Assembly (NCBI GenBank): GCA_016711405.1 | Contig: JADJSZ010000043.1 | Location: forward strand, 1-48,908 | From: Candidatus Hadersleviella danica | GTDB lineage: Bacteria > Chloroflexota > Anaerolineae > Promineifilales > Promineifilaceae | DNA: 48,908 nt | Reading direction: 5' to 3' | Shown: piece after piece, positions 25,473-36,512 of the stretch | Layout: each line of letters starts with the position of its first letter | How positions within the stretch are numbered: the stretch's first letter is position 1 | Notes under the pieces: generated by a model | The model's database searches: none | What the model saw: only the letters and a program-made list of their open reading frames with translations | Told to the model about the DNA's origin: nothing | Program-made: the position numbers and the translations under genes

Positions 25473-28400
25473 ATGAAACTGCCCGCAAAAACAGCCCCCC
25501 ATTCCCTGCCCTCCCTCTTCCCCCTCATCCTACTGGCCAGCCTTTTCCTCTTTCTCTTCGCCATCTCCCAATCCGTGGCCACGTTTGGCACAACGGCCAG
25601 CTACGCCTCAGGAACGTGCGAAGTCACGGGCAATGCGCTTTATTTGCTCGATGGGGCATCGGTGGGGGTGGCGGGCGACTTAGATTTTACGGCGGGCCTT
25701 TCGGCCGACAGCGATACGATACCCGCCCCGAGCGGGGGGAACTATATCGCCTATCAAATCAGCAATGTTTCGGGCAGTTATACGAGTGGATCCTCTCTTT
25801 TTAGCCTGTTTGTTGATGCGGGCACGGCCGTTGGCCACGGAACCCAAGCCGAAATTCGCTACGACTTCGACGGCAACGGCACGGATGACCGCATCGAACG
25901 ATACAACTACTTTGCCACCGACCCGGCCGTGGGCTGGGAAAACTACACCCAGACCAGCGGCCAGCAAACCGTCACGGGTACGTATGCCAATTTGGTCAAT
26001 GGCAACATTCAGATTCGGCTCTGGAATGCCATCGGTGGCGGGACGAGTTTGGTGCGGACTTCGGCGACGAGTAGCGAGGGGCAACAATCCCGGTTCAACG
26101 TTCCTTTTAGCAATTTGGTGGCGGGCAATTGTGCCACGGCCACGCCCGAAAACACGGCCACGCCCGGCCCAACGGCCACGCCCACTGTTTTCCAAACCCC
26201 CACGGCCACCCCCTTGCCATCAGCCACGCCTTTGCCGACGCTGGTTCCCACCCCTGCCCCGGTGAGCTGTTTGGATGTGCCGAACACGGCCGTTGCCCTG
26301 CCCGGCGTGGGCTGTTACACCACCATTCTGCCCGCTGGCGAAAAATCGGTGACATTTTGGCCGGCCGTGGACAACCCCGGTTATAGCCCCGCCACCCCCA
26401 AAATCACCACCAACTACAGCGGCCCCTTGCAAACCAACGATTGGTGGAGTTCGCTCATCTGGGATTGGAACCAAGGCGCGGCTTCAGCCCCGCCCCGTGA
26501 ACCCCATTCCCAAATCATGCACCCCCACCCCTTCTCCATGCAAGCCCGTTCCGACGGCCTGCGCCTGAGCTACACGCGCGAGATTCAGGCGGGAACCAAT
26601 ACGGCCCCCTCGGGAGCGGTGACGGGCTATGCCAATTATTTGCTCCCCGGCCCCGGCGCAGAACACCTGAAAGTAACCGTGACGGGCATGAATGCGGCCA
26701 ATACGCGGGTGGATGATTATTCCGATTGGGCAGTGACGGCTTATTGGGAAGATGGGGCAGACACGATGACGGCCACTTTTGGGCATGGCTTGCCCTATGT
26801 CTTCTTCCACAAAACAGGGGGAGCTTATGTCATTCGGCTGGTGGCTACGCCCAATGATGTGGTGAACAATGGCGCGGTCTTTGCCTTTACGGCCAGCAAC
26901 AATATGGGCGCACGCTACGCCCTTTTTGCCCCAACTGGCTCCACATGGACACAAGATGGGCTGAATATCACCCTGAATGCCCCTGTGGGCGCTGATTATT
27001 TGGCCGTGGCCGCTCTGCCCGACAACACCGCTGAGACGTTGGAGCTATTTCGCCAGCACGCCTATAACTTTGTCACGGACACCCATTTTGAATACAGCGT
27101 GGATGCGGTGACCCAAGAAGTGACGACCAATTTTCACATCACCACCGAGGCCAAAGAGACGGGTGGCTCGCTTTCTCCCTTGCCGCTGATTGCCCTTTAT
27201 CGCCACCAATGGCTCCATCTGGCGGGCACGCCGACCAATACGGGGCTGAGCTACAACACCACGCGGGGGGATATGCGCCTGTATGCCACGGATTCGTTTA
27301 CCACAGAGCTGACGTTTGGCGGGGTGTTGCCCGCTTTGCCGGCCGTGCAGGTGGAAATGGATGGCTATAGCGATGCCCAACTGCAAGCGTACATCAGCGA
27401 CATGTATGACCCGAGCGATGATTACACCGACCCCAATTTCCCGCGTGAAACCTATTGGGAAGGGAAGAATCTGAATCGCATTGCCCAACTGGCGCATTTG
27501 GCCGACCAGCAGGGGATGATAACCGAACGGGATAGTTTCCTGACCTTCTTGCGCCGCACGTTAGAAGATTGGTTTGATGGGCAAACTCCTTACGTATTCT
27601 ATTTGGATGAGAACTGGAACGTGTTGCAGGGGTATCCCAGCGGCTTTGGGGCGGATAGCCAAATCAATGACCACAATTTCCATTGGGGTTACTTTATTAT
27701 GACGGCCGCTACCATTGCCCAATACGACCCCGCATGGGCGGCCAACTACGAAGGCATTGTCGAACTACTGGCCAAAGATGCCGCCAATTGGGACCGCACG
27801 GATACCCGCTTCCCCTACATGCGCCATTTCGATGCGTATGCGGGGCACAGTTGGGCGGCCGGGCATCAGGCCTTTGGGGCGGGGAATAATCAAGAGTCGA
27901 GTTCGGAGGCGATGAACTTCGCGGCGGGTCTTATCATGTGGGGCGAGGCCATTGGCAACGAGGCGATGCGGGATACGGGCATTTTCATGGTTGCCACCGA
28001 GCAACAAGCGGTGGAGCAGTATTGGTTTGATGTGGACCAAGAAGTGTTCCCGCCCCAATACCCCTTCGAGACAGTGGGTATTTTGTGGGGGCACGGCATT
28101 GCCTATGCCACATGGTGGACCGCCAACCCCGAAGAGATTCACGGGATTAACTTCCTGCCCCTGACGGGGGGTGCGCTCTATCTCGGCCATCGGCCGGATT
28201 ACGTTTTGCGCAATATCAACGCCCTCTATGCCGCCCCCGGCGCGGAAGGGCATTGGCACGACCTCATTTGGCAATACGAGGCGTTGGCCGACCCCGCTTC
28301 GGCTTTGGCCCGCTGGGAAAGCGAACCGAATTATGTGGCGGATGGGGCGCAGGAGTTGGGCGAAACGACCGCACACACTTATCATTGGCTCCATACGTTT

Positions 28401-29006
28401 AATGCGGTGGGGCATGTGGACCCAACAGTCACGGCCGACATCCCCACCTACGCCGTCTTCCGCGACCCTGTGACGGGCGACAGAACGTGCGCGGCCTATA
28501 ACAGCACGGGCACGCCGCGCACGGTCACTTTTTCCAACGATGCGGTGCTGAATGTGCCGCCCCACACCCTTGCCAGCACGGCCGCAGGGGCGTGCGAGGC
28601 GACGACCCAACCGGGCACGCTGGCCGTGGGCTTGGTGGCTCCGCTGGATTACGCCGTGGTGGAAGGGGATGTAGTGACGGTGGCGGTTTCGTTGAATGAT
28701 GTGAGCAATGAGGTGGTGACGGTGGATTATGCAACGGTGGATGGCACGGCCGTAGCCCACACCGATTACACCCCCCTCACGGGCACGCTCACCTTTGCCC
28801 CCGGCACCCATGCCCAAACCATTATCATCCAAACCCTTGTCCGCCCCACGGCCGATGGCGAGCGCACCTTCCAAATTCAGCTATCCAACCCGGCCGTGGC
28901 TGTCATCAGCCCGGCCAATAGCACGGCCGATATCCTCATTAGCGACGATGAAGACCCCACCATCCCACCCGATTGGATGATTTACTTACCCTTGATTGCC
29001 CGCTAA
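25473..29006 (+). CDS. Secreted GH81 endo-beta-1,3-glucanase
   Basis: The start is set at 25473, giving a clear signal peptide (SLFPLILLASLFLFLFAISQS). An N-terminal domain of unknown family (GTCEVTGNALYLLDG...) is followed by a Thr-Ala-Thr-Pro linker near residues 215-265. The GH81 catalytic domain covers roughly residues 290-1010: it contains NDHNFHWGYFI, RHFDAYAGHSWAAGH and NNQESSSEAMNF, where family members keep the catalytic Asp and two Glu. A Calx-beta domain follows (LAVGLVAPLDYAVVEGD... near 1055-1150), and the protein ends DWMIYLPLIAR, a C-terminal motif shared with the giant GH16 after repair. It should act outside the cell on laminarin, callose or curdlan. Intact frame. Confidence 0.92.
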   Translation: MKLPAKTAPHSLPSLFPLILLASLFLFLFAISQSVATFGTTASYASGTCEVTGNALYLLDGASVGVAGDLDFTAGLSADSDTIPAPSGGNYIAYQISNVSGSYTSGSSLFSLFVDAGTAVGHGTQAEIRYDFDGNGTDDRIERYNYFATDPAVGWENYTQTSGQQTVTGTYANLVNGNIQIRLWNAIGGGTSLVRTSATSSEGQQSRFNVPFSNLVAGNCATATPENTATPGPTATPTVFQTPTATPLPSATPLPTLVPTPAPVSCLDVPNTAVALPGVGCYTTILPAGEKSVTFWPAVDNPGYSPATPKITTNYSGPLQTNDWWSSLIWDWNQGAASAPPREPHSQIMHPHPFSMQARSDGLRLSYTREIQAGTNTAPSGAVTGYANYLLPGPGAEHLKVTVTGMNAANTRVDDYSDWAVTAYWEDGADTMTATFGHGLPYVFFHKTGGAYVIRLVATPNDVVNNGAVFAFTASNNMGARYALFAPTGSTWTQDGLNITLNAPVGADYLAVAALPDNTAETLELFRQHAYNFVTDTHFEYSVDAVTQEVTTNFHITTEAKETGGSLSPLPLIALYRHQWLHLAGTPTNTGLSYNTTRGDMRLYATDSFTTELTFGGVLPALPAVQVEMDGYSDAQLQAYISDMYDPSDDYTDPNFPRETYWEGKNLNRIAQLAHLADQQGMITERDSFLTFLRRTLEDWFDGQTPYVFYLDENWNVLQGYPSGFGADSQINDHNFHWGYFIMTAATIAQYDPAWAANYEGIVELLAKDAANWDRTDTRFPYMRHFDAYAGHSWAAGHQAFGAGNNQESSSEAMNFAAGLIMWGEAIGNEAMRDTGIFMVATEQQAVEQYWFDVDQEVFPPQYPFETVGILWGHGIAYATWWTANPEEIHGINFLPLTGGALYLGHRPDYVLRNINALYAAPGAEGHWHDLIWQYEALADPASALARWESEPNYVADGAQELGETTAHTYHWLHTFNAVGHVDPTVTADIPTYAVFRDPVTGDRTCAAYNSTGTPRTVTFSNDAVLNVPPHTLASTAAGACEATTQPGTLAVGLVAPLDYAVVEGDVVTVAVSLNDVSNEVVTVDYATVDGTAVAHTDYTPLTGTLTFAPGTHAQTIIIQTLVRPTADGERTFQIQLSNPAVAVISPANSTADILISDDEDPTIPPDWMIYLPLIAR

Positions 29007-29130
29007 GAGCGACAAAACTTTTAGCATCTAAAGAGTGTGTCATTTCTCAACAAATAGGATTGGTCATTGGTAGTTCAAGCGATTTGCCAATGACCAATTA
29101 TCCAAAAACAATTCTTAATCTATCTCTATC

Positions 29131-29274
29131 TGGACGAACCTCTCGTCCATGTGGACGAACTTCTCGTCCATGTGGACGAACCTCTCGTCCATCTGGACGA
29201 ACCTCTCGTCCATCTGGACGAACCTCTCGTCCATCTGGACGAACCTCTCGTCCATCTGGACGAACTTCTTGTCT
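29131..29274. repeat. Tandem array of a 21-bp palindromic unit, about 7 copies
   Basis: The unit begins TGGACGA, then ACCTC, then TCGTCCA plus two bases, so every unit is itself a hairpin with seven-base arms. Six full copies and one degenerate copy follow each other between the GH81 and the phosphorylase gene. No spacer diversity is present, so this is not a CRISPR array. Confidence 0.9.
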
Positions 29275-29357
29275 GACAATCTTAATTCTTAATCCAGCAA
29301 GCGAAATCCATCTTTAAGATGGTTTTACTATCAATCTTTCCGCCCCTCCTAAATATC

Positions 29358-32300
29358 ATGAACGAACACACTCCCCACGGCCGTTACACGACCCTTTTGG
29401 GCGAGCGGTATTACCACATCGCCCATTACGACCAGATGCCCCCCTTCTTTATGAGCCTCGTCAGCTCCGCCGACCATTGGCTGTTCATCTCCAGCACAGG
29501 CGGCCTGACGGCCGGGCGCATCAATGCGGATTCCGCACTGTTCCCCTACGAAACGGACGACAAAATCACGGCGCATAGCGAGCTAACGGGGAGCAAAACC
29601 TTGCTCCGCCTTGAAGGGGTGGTGTGGGAGCCGTTTTCCAGCCGTTCCGACGGCCGTTACCAACGGGAACGCCACCTCTACAAAAACAACACGGGCAACA
29701 AACTCGTCTTCGAGGAAATCAACCACGACCTCGGCCTAACCATGCGGGTCATGTGGCGCACCAGCGACCGTTTTGGCTTTGTGCGCAGTTGCTGGTTGGA
29801 AAATGTGGGGGATAAAACCCGCCACATCGAGTTGTTGGATGGGGTGCAAAATGTGTTGCCTGCGGGAGCCACGGCCGCCCTCCAAACCACCCTCAGCAAC
29901 CTGCTCCACGCCTACAAGCGCAACGAATTGGTCGCTGAAGTGGGGCTGGGCATCTTCGCCCTCAGTGCCACCCTGAGCGACCGCGCCGCGCCGAGTGAAT
30001 CGTTGCTGGCCACGGCCGTGTGGCAAACAGGCTTGGACGCACACGGCTACCTGCTCTCCTCGGGGCAAGTGGATGGGTTTAGACACGGCCGCGCCCTCAC
30101 CAGCGAACAAGATATTTGCGGCCAAGCGGGAAGCTACTTCGTTTACACCACCCTCGAGCTGGCTCCCCAACAAAGCCAGCAGTGGCACATCGTGGCCGAC
30201 GTGAACCAAGACCATTCCGCCCTCGTGCGGACGTTGCACTTCTTGCGCCAATCCCCCACCCAAATTGGAGATGAAATGGAAACGCACATTGCCCGTGATA
30301 CGGCCGAACTGGCCGCCATTGTCGGCTCGGCCGACGGCGGGCAACAAACCGCCCAAGAAAATGTGGCCACCCACCACTTCGCCAACACCCTCTTTAACGT
30401 CATGCGTGGGGGCATTTTTGCGGATGGGTACAACCTGCCCACGGCCGATGTGCGCGATTTCTTGCATACCCGCAACCGCCCCATCGCCCACAAGTACGCC
30501 GCTGAATTAGAACAGTTGCCCGCCCAGTTGCCCCTCCCCGAATTGATTCGCTGGGCGCAAGCCCAAAACGACCCCGCCCTGTTGCGCCTCTGCTACGAAT
30601 ACTTGCCCCTTCGTTTCAGTCGGCGGCACGGGGATCCCAGTCGGCCGTGGAACCAATTCGCCATCAATCTCAAAAAGGTAGATGGCTCGCCCAAGCTCGA
30701 TTATCAAGGCAATTGGCGCGACATTTTCCAAAATTGGGAGCCGCTGGCACGCACCTATCCCACCTATTTGCCCAGCATCATCGCCAAATTCCTGAATGCC
30801 ACCACGGCCGATGGCTACAACCCCTACCGCGTCACCCGCAACGGCATCGAGTGGGAAGTGCCCGAACCGCACAACCCGTGGGCGAACATTGGCTACTGGA
30901 GCGACCATCAGATTATTTACCTGCAAAAACTGCTGGAAATGGCCGAACAAACTGCGCCGGGGCAACTTTCGCGCTTGCTCAACGAGCCAATTTACAGCTA
31001 CGCCAATGTGCCCTATCGCTTGCGGCCGTATGCGGAAATGCTGACTGATTGGACGAATACAATTGAGTTTGATTGGGCGGTGGAGGAGCGGGTCAATGCG
31101 GCCGTCGCCCACCTCGGCACCGATGGCAAACTGCTTTTAGACGAAACGGGTCACGTGCAACACGTCACCCTGCTGGAAAAAATGCTCGTCCTGCTCCTCG
31201 CCAAGCTGGCCAATTTTGTGCCCGATGGCGGCATTTGGATGAACACCCAGCGCCCCGAATGGAACGATGCCAACAATGCGCTTGTTGGCAAGGGCATTTC
31301 GGTGGTCACGGCCGCCTACCTAACCCGTTTTGTCACCTTTTGGCAGGGGCAATTGGCGCACGAAACGGCCGAACAGTTCGCCGTCAACCCTACCTTGGCT
31401 ACGCTCTTCCACCAACTCCATACAGCCTTCCAAAACGCCCAACCCCATCTGGACGCGGGCTTCACCCCAGCCACGCGCAAGGGGTTGATGGATGAGTTGG
31501 GCACGGCCGTTACCACCTACCGCGCCGCCATCTACACCCACGGCGTGCCCGCCACCCCCACCGCACTGCCCCGCCAAACTATCCACGACTTCCTCGCCCT
31601 CACCCACCATTACCTCAACGAAACCCTGCGCACCAACCTGCGCCCCGATGGCCTCGCCCACACCTACAACGTTCTCCATCTCAGCCCTGCTGGCGTAGAA
31701 ATTGAGCCACTCTATCTTATGCTGGAAGGGCAAGTCGCCCTGCTTTCGGCGGGCTTGCTCACCCCCGCCGAAACGGTGCAACTCCTGCAAAAAATGCGCC
31801 ACAGCGATTTGTATCGCGCCGACCAACACAGCTACATGCTCTATCCCAAGCGGGAATTGGCGGGCTTTTTGCACAAAAACAATGTGCCAGCGGCCAAAAT
31901 CGCGCCTCTAAACTTGGTGCAAGCGTTGCAAGCCAAGGGCGACCCCGCTTTGTTTCGGCAAGATGCGGACGGGGTGTACCACTTCAACGGCCGTTTCCAC
32001 AACGCCGATGATGTGGCCACGACACTGGACAACTTAGCCCAAAACCCCACCTATGCCCCGCTGGTTGCCAGCGAACGCAAGGCCATTTTATCGTTGTTTG
32101 AAGAAACCTTTAACCACCGCGCCTTCACGGGGCGGTCGGGCACGTTTTTTGCCTACGAAGGACTGGGGAGCATCTACTGGCACATGGTCGCCAAACTGCT
32201 GTTGGCCGTGCAAGAGGTGTACCAGCGGGCGGTCGCAAATGGGGACGATGCGGCCGTCATCTCCGCCCTCGCCGCGCATTATTACGACATTCGCGCAGGG

Positions 32301-32767
32301 CTGGGCTATGAAAAATCCCCCGAAGTTTACGGCGCATTCCCCACAGACCCTACTCCCACACCCCGTGGGGCGCAGGAGCCAAACAGCCGGGCATGACAGG
32401 GCAAGTCAAAGAGGAATTGCTGACCCGTTGGGGCGAATTAGGAGTTGTCGTACACGAGGGACAAATCGCTTTTCGGCCGACGCTGTTGCGGGCGGAGGAG
32501 TTTTTGGCGGAACCGCACAGTTTCACTTATACTGATGTCGCTGGCCACTTGCAAACGCTTGCAATGCCTGCCCAGTCGCTCGCGTTTACCTTTTGCCGTC
32601 TCCCCATCGTCTATGTTTACGGCCAACACGCCCAAATCGAGGTGCGGTTTGTGGACGGCCGTACCGAGACCATTTTGGGCACGACAGTAGATAAAACCCT
32701 CAGTCAGCACATTTTCCAACACACTGAACAAATCCATGCCCTTGTGGTAACGACGGCCGTCTCTTAA
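29358..32767 (+). CDS. Large GH94-like glycoside phosphorylase, probably GH161/GH149 beta-1,3-glucan phosphorylase (one frameshift)
   Basis: About 1136 residues after repair, without a signal peptide, so cytoplasmic. Restoring one C at 32348-32350 joins AFPTDPYSHTPWGAGAKQPGM to the segment that ends at 32767. The layout is a beta-sandwich N-terminus (ISSTGGLTAGRINADS near 50), an alpha/alpha-toroid core with GNWRDIFQNWEPL near 456, YNPYRVTRNGIEWEVPEPHNPW near 492 and GYWSDHQIIYLQKLLE near 517, and a C-terminal sandwich. This order, size and context fit the beta-1,3-oligoglucan phosphorylases, which release glucose 1-phosphate; a cellobiose/cellodextrin activity (GH94) is the alternative. The ATG at 29358 lacks a Shine-Dalgarno site; an ATG at 29319 is possible. 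Confidence 0.78.
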
Positions 32768-32773
32768 CGGCAC

Positions 32774-32800
32774 AAGTCGTTGCGACAAGGCGACGACTTT
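32774..32800. repeat. Short hairpin between phosphorylase and GH3
   Basis: AAGTCGT (32774-32780) pairs with ACGACTT (32793-32799), followed by T and A bases. It is a weak terminator candidate or an mRNA stem ahead of the GH3 start. Confidence 0.5.
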
Positions 32801-32822
32801 AATCATTACGACACAAGGAAAC

Positions 32823-35284
32823 ATGAAAATGGAACAGTTACTCAACGAAATGACCCTCGCCGAAAAAGCGTCGTTATTGGCGGGAGCCACGACGTGGCAC
32901 ACGGCCGCTATCGAACGACTAAACCTCCCCGCCATTCAGGTCAGCGACGGCCCCAACGGGGTGCGCGGCGCGGATGACAACTTGGGCGAGACCTCGGTCT
33001 GCTTCCCCGTCGGGGTGGCGATGGGGGCGACATGGAACAGTGACCTCATCGAACAAGTGGGGGCGGCCTTGGCGGCCGAAGTGCGTGTCAAAGGGGCTCA
33101 CGTCTTGCTCGCGCCGACGGTCAACATTCACCGCACCCCGCTGGCGGGGCGCAACTTTGAATGTTTTGCCGAAGACCCCTACTTGAGCGGAGCCATCGCC
33201 TCCGCCTATATCAACGGCCTGCAAAAAGCGGGCGTAGCCGCCAGCCTGAAGCATTTTGTGGCCAACGACCAAGAGTTTGAACGCTTTTCGATGAGTTCCG
33301 AAGTGGCCGAACGGCCGTTGCACGAAATTTATCTGGAGCCATTCCGCCTCGCCCTCGAAAAAGCGAACCCGTGGACGATTATGTCCTCCTACAACAAGGT
33401 CAATGGCATTTATTCCAGTGAAAACGATGTGCTGTTGGGTGACATTCTGAAGGAGATGTGGGGCTATGACGGGCTGGTCATGTCGGATTGGTATGGCACG
33501 TATAGCGACCAAGTGCCCGGCGGGAGCCTCGATTTGGAGATGCCGGGGCCAGCACGGTGGATGGATCCCGCCAAAATTGTGGCGGCCGTGGAAAATGGCG
33601 ACCTCGACCCCGCCCTCGTAGACGACAAAGTGCGCCGCCTTCTGCGCCTTGTGGAGCGGGTGACGGCCGATTATCCCCTCCCCCCCCGCGCCGATGGGCA
33701 ACTGACCCGCCAAGTAGCCACCGAAGCGATTGTCCTGCTCAAAAACGAGGGGGATTTGCTCCCCCTGAACCCCGACAAGCCGCAAACCATCGCCGTGATT
33801 GGCGAAAACGCCCAATGGGCGCAAATCATGGGCGGCGGCAGTTCCCAAGTCAACCCCCATTACATCGTCTCCCCCTTGGCGGGGATTCGCCAGCGGGTGG
33901 GCGAGGATGTGACCGTGGCTTACCAAATTGGGGCGCCGATTCACCGCTTGGCCCCACTGGCCAATCTCGATTGGCTGACGGCCGTGGACGGCCAACAAGG
34001 TCTCTCGCTCGACTATTTCCACAACCTCGACCTCGCGGGCGACCCCGGACACAGCGGCATCGTCCAAAAAACAGAGCTAACGTGGTTCGGCACGGTCAAC
34101 CCGTTGGTAGACCCCGCCCATTTCTCCCTGCGCCTGTCGGGCACGCTCACCCCCACCGAAAGCGGCGACTATCAGTTCCATTTGTGGAGTATCGGCCGAG
34201 CGCGGTTGTGGGTGGATGGGCAGGTGGTGGTGGACCATTGGGAGGAAGCGGGCGACCGACAGACGACGGCGGCCGTCTCCCTCACCGCCAACCAATCTGT
34301 TAGCGTGAAAATCGAATATATCACCGAACCCGAAGGCAAATGGCGCATTGTGCGCCTTGGCTGTGTGCCCCCTCTGCCCGCTGACCCAATACAAGCGGCC
34401 GTGGATTTGGCCGCCCGTGCCGATGTGGCCATTGTCGTGGCGGGGCTGACCCGCGAATGGGAGAGCGAAGGGTTCGACCGCCCCGATTTGCGCCTCGTCG
34501 GCCAGCAGGATGAGCTGATTGCGCGAGTCGTCGCGGCCAACCCCAACACCATCGTCGTGCTAAACGTCGGCTCGCCCGTGGAGATGCCGTGGGCGAACGC
34601 TGTGCCCGCCATTGTGCAAAGCTGGTATGGTGGGCAAGAGGCGGGCAACGCCTTGGCCAGTGTGCTGTTTGGGGATGTGGCTCCCTCGGGCAAGCTCCCC
34701 ACCACCTTCCCCATGCGGCTGGAAGATACGCCTGCGTTTATCAACTATCCGGGCGAAAACGGCAAAGTGTATTACGGCGAAGGGCTGTTTGTGGGGTATC
34801 GCTACTACGACAAGAAGCACCTCGCCCCGCTCTTCCCCTTTGGGCATGGCCTCTCTTACACGCAGTTTGCCTACGACAATTTGCGCCTGAATGGCGACAA
34901 ATTTACCCCAGCGATGAGATTCTAGTCAGTGTGGATGTGACGAACACGGGCCAACGAGCGGGGCAGGAGGTGGTGCAACTGTATGTGCGGGATGATGAAA
35001 GTCGGTTGGTACGGCCGTGGCAAGAACTCAAAGCGTTCGCCAAAGTTCACCTCGAGCCGGGCGAAACGAAAACCATCACCCTCACCCTGACCGAGCAGTC
35101 GCTCTCCTATTACGAACCCCTCTTGCACAATTGGAACAGCGAAGCGGGCACGTTTACCATCGCCGTGGGCAGTTCCTCCCGCGATATTCGCCTGACGACG
35201 CAGTTGGAATGGGAGGGGGGAACGGTGACACCTGAAATGATGCCTGCCTCCCCTTGGCCGACAATTAGTGATAATGAGCAATAA
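32823..35284 (+). CDS. Cytoplasmic GH3 beta-glucosidase with PA14 and fibronectin-type III domains (one frameshift)
   Basis: No signal peptide is present. The (alpha/beta)8 domain holds SDGPNGVRG near residue 40 and VMSDWYGTY near 220, whose Asp is the expected nucleophile. The second domain (VLLKNEGDLLPLN) is interrupted by a PA14 module near 405-510 (LSGTLTPTESGDYQFHLWSIG...ARLWVDGQVV). The frame breaks near 34908; adding one C to 34906-34909 continues TPSDEILVSVDVTNTGQRAGQEVVQLYV, the C-terminal FnIII domain, to the TAA at 35284. Enzymes of this architecture remove terminal glucose from beta-oligosaccharides. It follows the phosphorylase by 55 bases and probably shares its transcript. Confidence 0.9.
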
Positions 35285-35288
35285 ATCA

Positions 35289-35392
35289 GGGGTGTGTCGG
35301 TTGTAGGGGTAGGCCTTGTGCCTACCCCCAGACCTAAAATTACCAGAGGTCAGGGCAACCACAAGGGTTGCCCCTACAGGCCACACACCCAT
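35289..35392. repeat. 104-bp palindromic element with terminal inverted repeats
   Basis: GGGTGTGT-3-TTGTAGGGG on the left matches CCCCTACA-3-CACACACCC on the right. Inside are two smaller hairpins, GGGGTAGGC/GCCTACCCC and GGGCAACC/GGTTGCCC. Parts of it recur at 45628-45690, so it is a dispersed, non-coding element. Confidence 0.7.
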
Positions 35393-35427
35393 GAACAATG
35401 AGCAAAACGCTCCCAAAGGAATTTGAA

Positions 35428-36408
35428 ATGAGTGAAGCAACATTAAAAGAACGAATTCTCGGCAAAAGCGGCACGGCCGTGACCGAGATTGGCATGGGCC
35501 TGTGGGCGGCCGGTGGCGGCCAATGGGGCACCACCGACGACAGCGAAATTTTCGACGCGATTGATTTCGCGCTCGATAGCGGCGTGACATTTTACGACAC
35601 GGCCGATGTGTACGGCGGCGGCCACAGCGAAGAGCTACTCGGCACAGCCATGCAAGGGCGGCGCGACAAATTCATCGTGGCCACCAAAATTGGCTGGCAG
35701 GGGTTTGATGGCGAAGCAGGCCAATCCGCCTACACCAGTGTGGACAAGCTCATCGCAGGGGTGGAAAGCAACCTGCGCCGCCTGCAAACGGATTACATTG
35801 ATGTGATTCAGAGCCACATCAACTTCCGCGAGCCAACGATGGAAATTTTCCTCGAGGGGTTCCAAAAGCTCCAGCGCGAGGGCAAAGTCCGCGCCTATGG
35901 GGTCAGCACCAGCGACTTTGAATACCTGCAAGCGTTCAATGCCGATGGCGGCTGTGCCACCCTGCAAATTGATTACAGCATTCTGCACCGGATGCCCGAA
36001 AGCGACATTTTGCCCTACTGCCAAGCCAACAACATCGGGGTCATTGTGCGCGGGGCGTTGGCGATGGGCATTCTGACGGGCAAATTCAGCCTAGACAGCC
36101 AATTTGAGGAAGGGGATTTTCGGCGCGGCTGGGCAGAAGACCCCGCCCAACGGGTTTTCTATGTGGATGATTTGGCCAAGGTGGAGGAGTTACGGCCGTT
36201 GGCCGACGGCCGCACCATGGCCCAATTGGCCTTGCAATTCACGCTGGCGCACCCGGCCGTGACCACGGTGATACCCGGCGCCAAAAATGTGCGCCAAATG
36301 CGAGATAACATCCAAGCGGGCTTGCTCCCCCCCCTCTCCCCCACCGAAATGGCCCAAATTGACGGTATTGTGCCGCCCGGCGGCGGCCGCAAAATCTGGC
36401 CAGCGTAA
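35428..36408 (+). CDS. Aldo/keto reductase
   Basis: An AAGGA site seven bases upstream supports the ATG at 35428 (326 residues). The family signatures are present: GVTFYDTADVYGGGHSEELLGTAM near residues 50-73 with the catalytic Asp/Tyr, IVATKIGW near 84 with the Lys, VIQSHI near 128, and ALAMGILTGKF plus VIPGAKNVRQM near the NADPH-binding end. These enzymes reduce sugar aldehydes or ketones with NADPH. Its place between two GH3 genes suggests a role in sugar metabolism of the locus, but many family members have broad substrates. Confidence 0.88.
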   Translation: MSEATLKERILGKSGTAVTEIGMGLWAAGGGQWGTTDDSEIFDAIDFALDSGVTFYDTADVYGGGHSEELLGTAMQGRRDKFIVATKIGWQGFDGEAGQSAYTSVDKLIAGVESNLRRLQTDYIDVIQSHINFREPTMEIFLEGFQKLQREGKVRAYGVSTSDFEYLQAFNADGGCATLQIDYSILHRMPESDILPYCQANNIGVIVRGALAMGILTGKFSLDSQFEEGDFRRGWAEDPAQRVFYVDDLAKVEELRPLADGRTMAQLALQFTLAHPAVTTVIPGAKNVRQMRDNIQAGLLPPLSPTEMAQIDGIVPPGGGRKIWPA

Positions 36409-36412
36409 GAAA

Positions 36413-36497
36413 GCATTTCAGCTAGTCAGCATTTCAGCCTGTCAGCAGTTCAGCGGTTTGGCTGACTAGCTGACAAGCTGACTGGCTGAGTAGCTAA
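36413..36497. repeat. Octad-word hairpin array, word TCAGCATT
   Basis: Octads TCAGCTAG, TCAGCATT, TCAGCCTG, TCAGCAGT, TCAGCGGT run left of a GGTTTGG centre; GCTGACTA, GCTGACAA, GCTGACTG, GCTGAGTA run right. It begins just after the reductase stop and ends 16 bases before the next start. Confidence 0.85.
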
Positions 36498-36512
36498 ACA
36501 GGAAAAGAACCC

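Noticed and set aside
29131..29274. CRISPR array
   Set aside because: The 21-bp units are directly contiguous with no unique spacers, and no cas genes are in the window.
28973..29317. Small protein with repeated GRTSRPS
   Set aside because: It begins inside the GH81 coding end in another frame and is otherwise the translated hairpin array.
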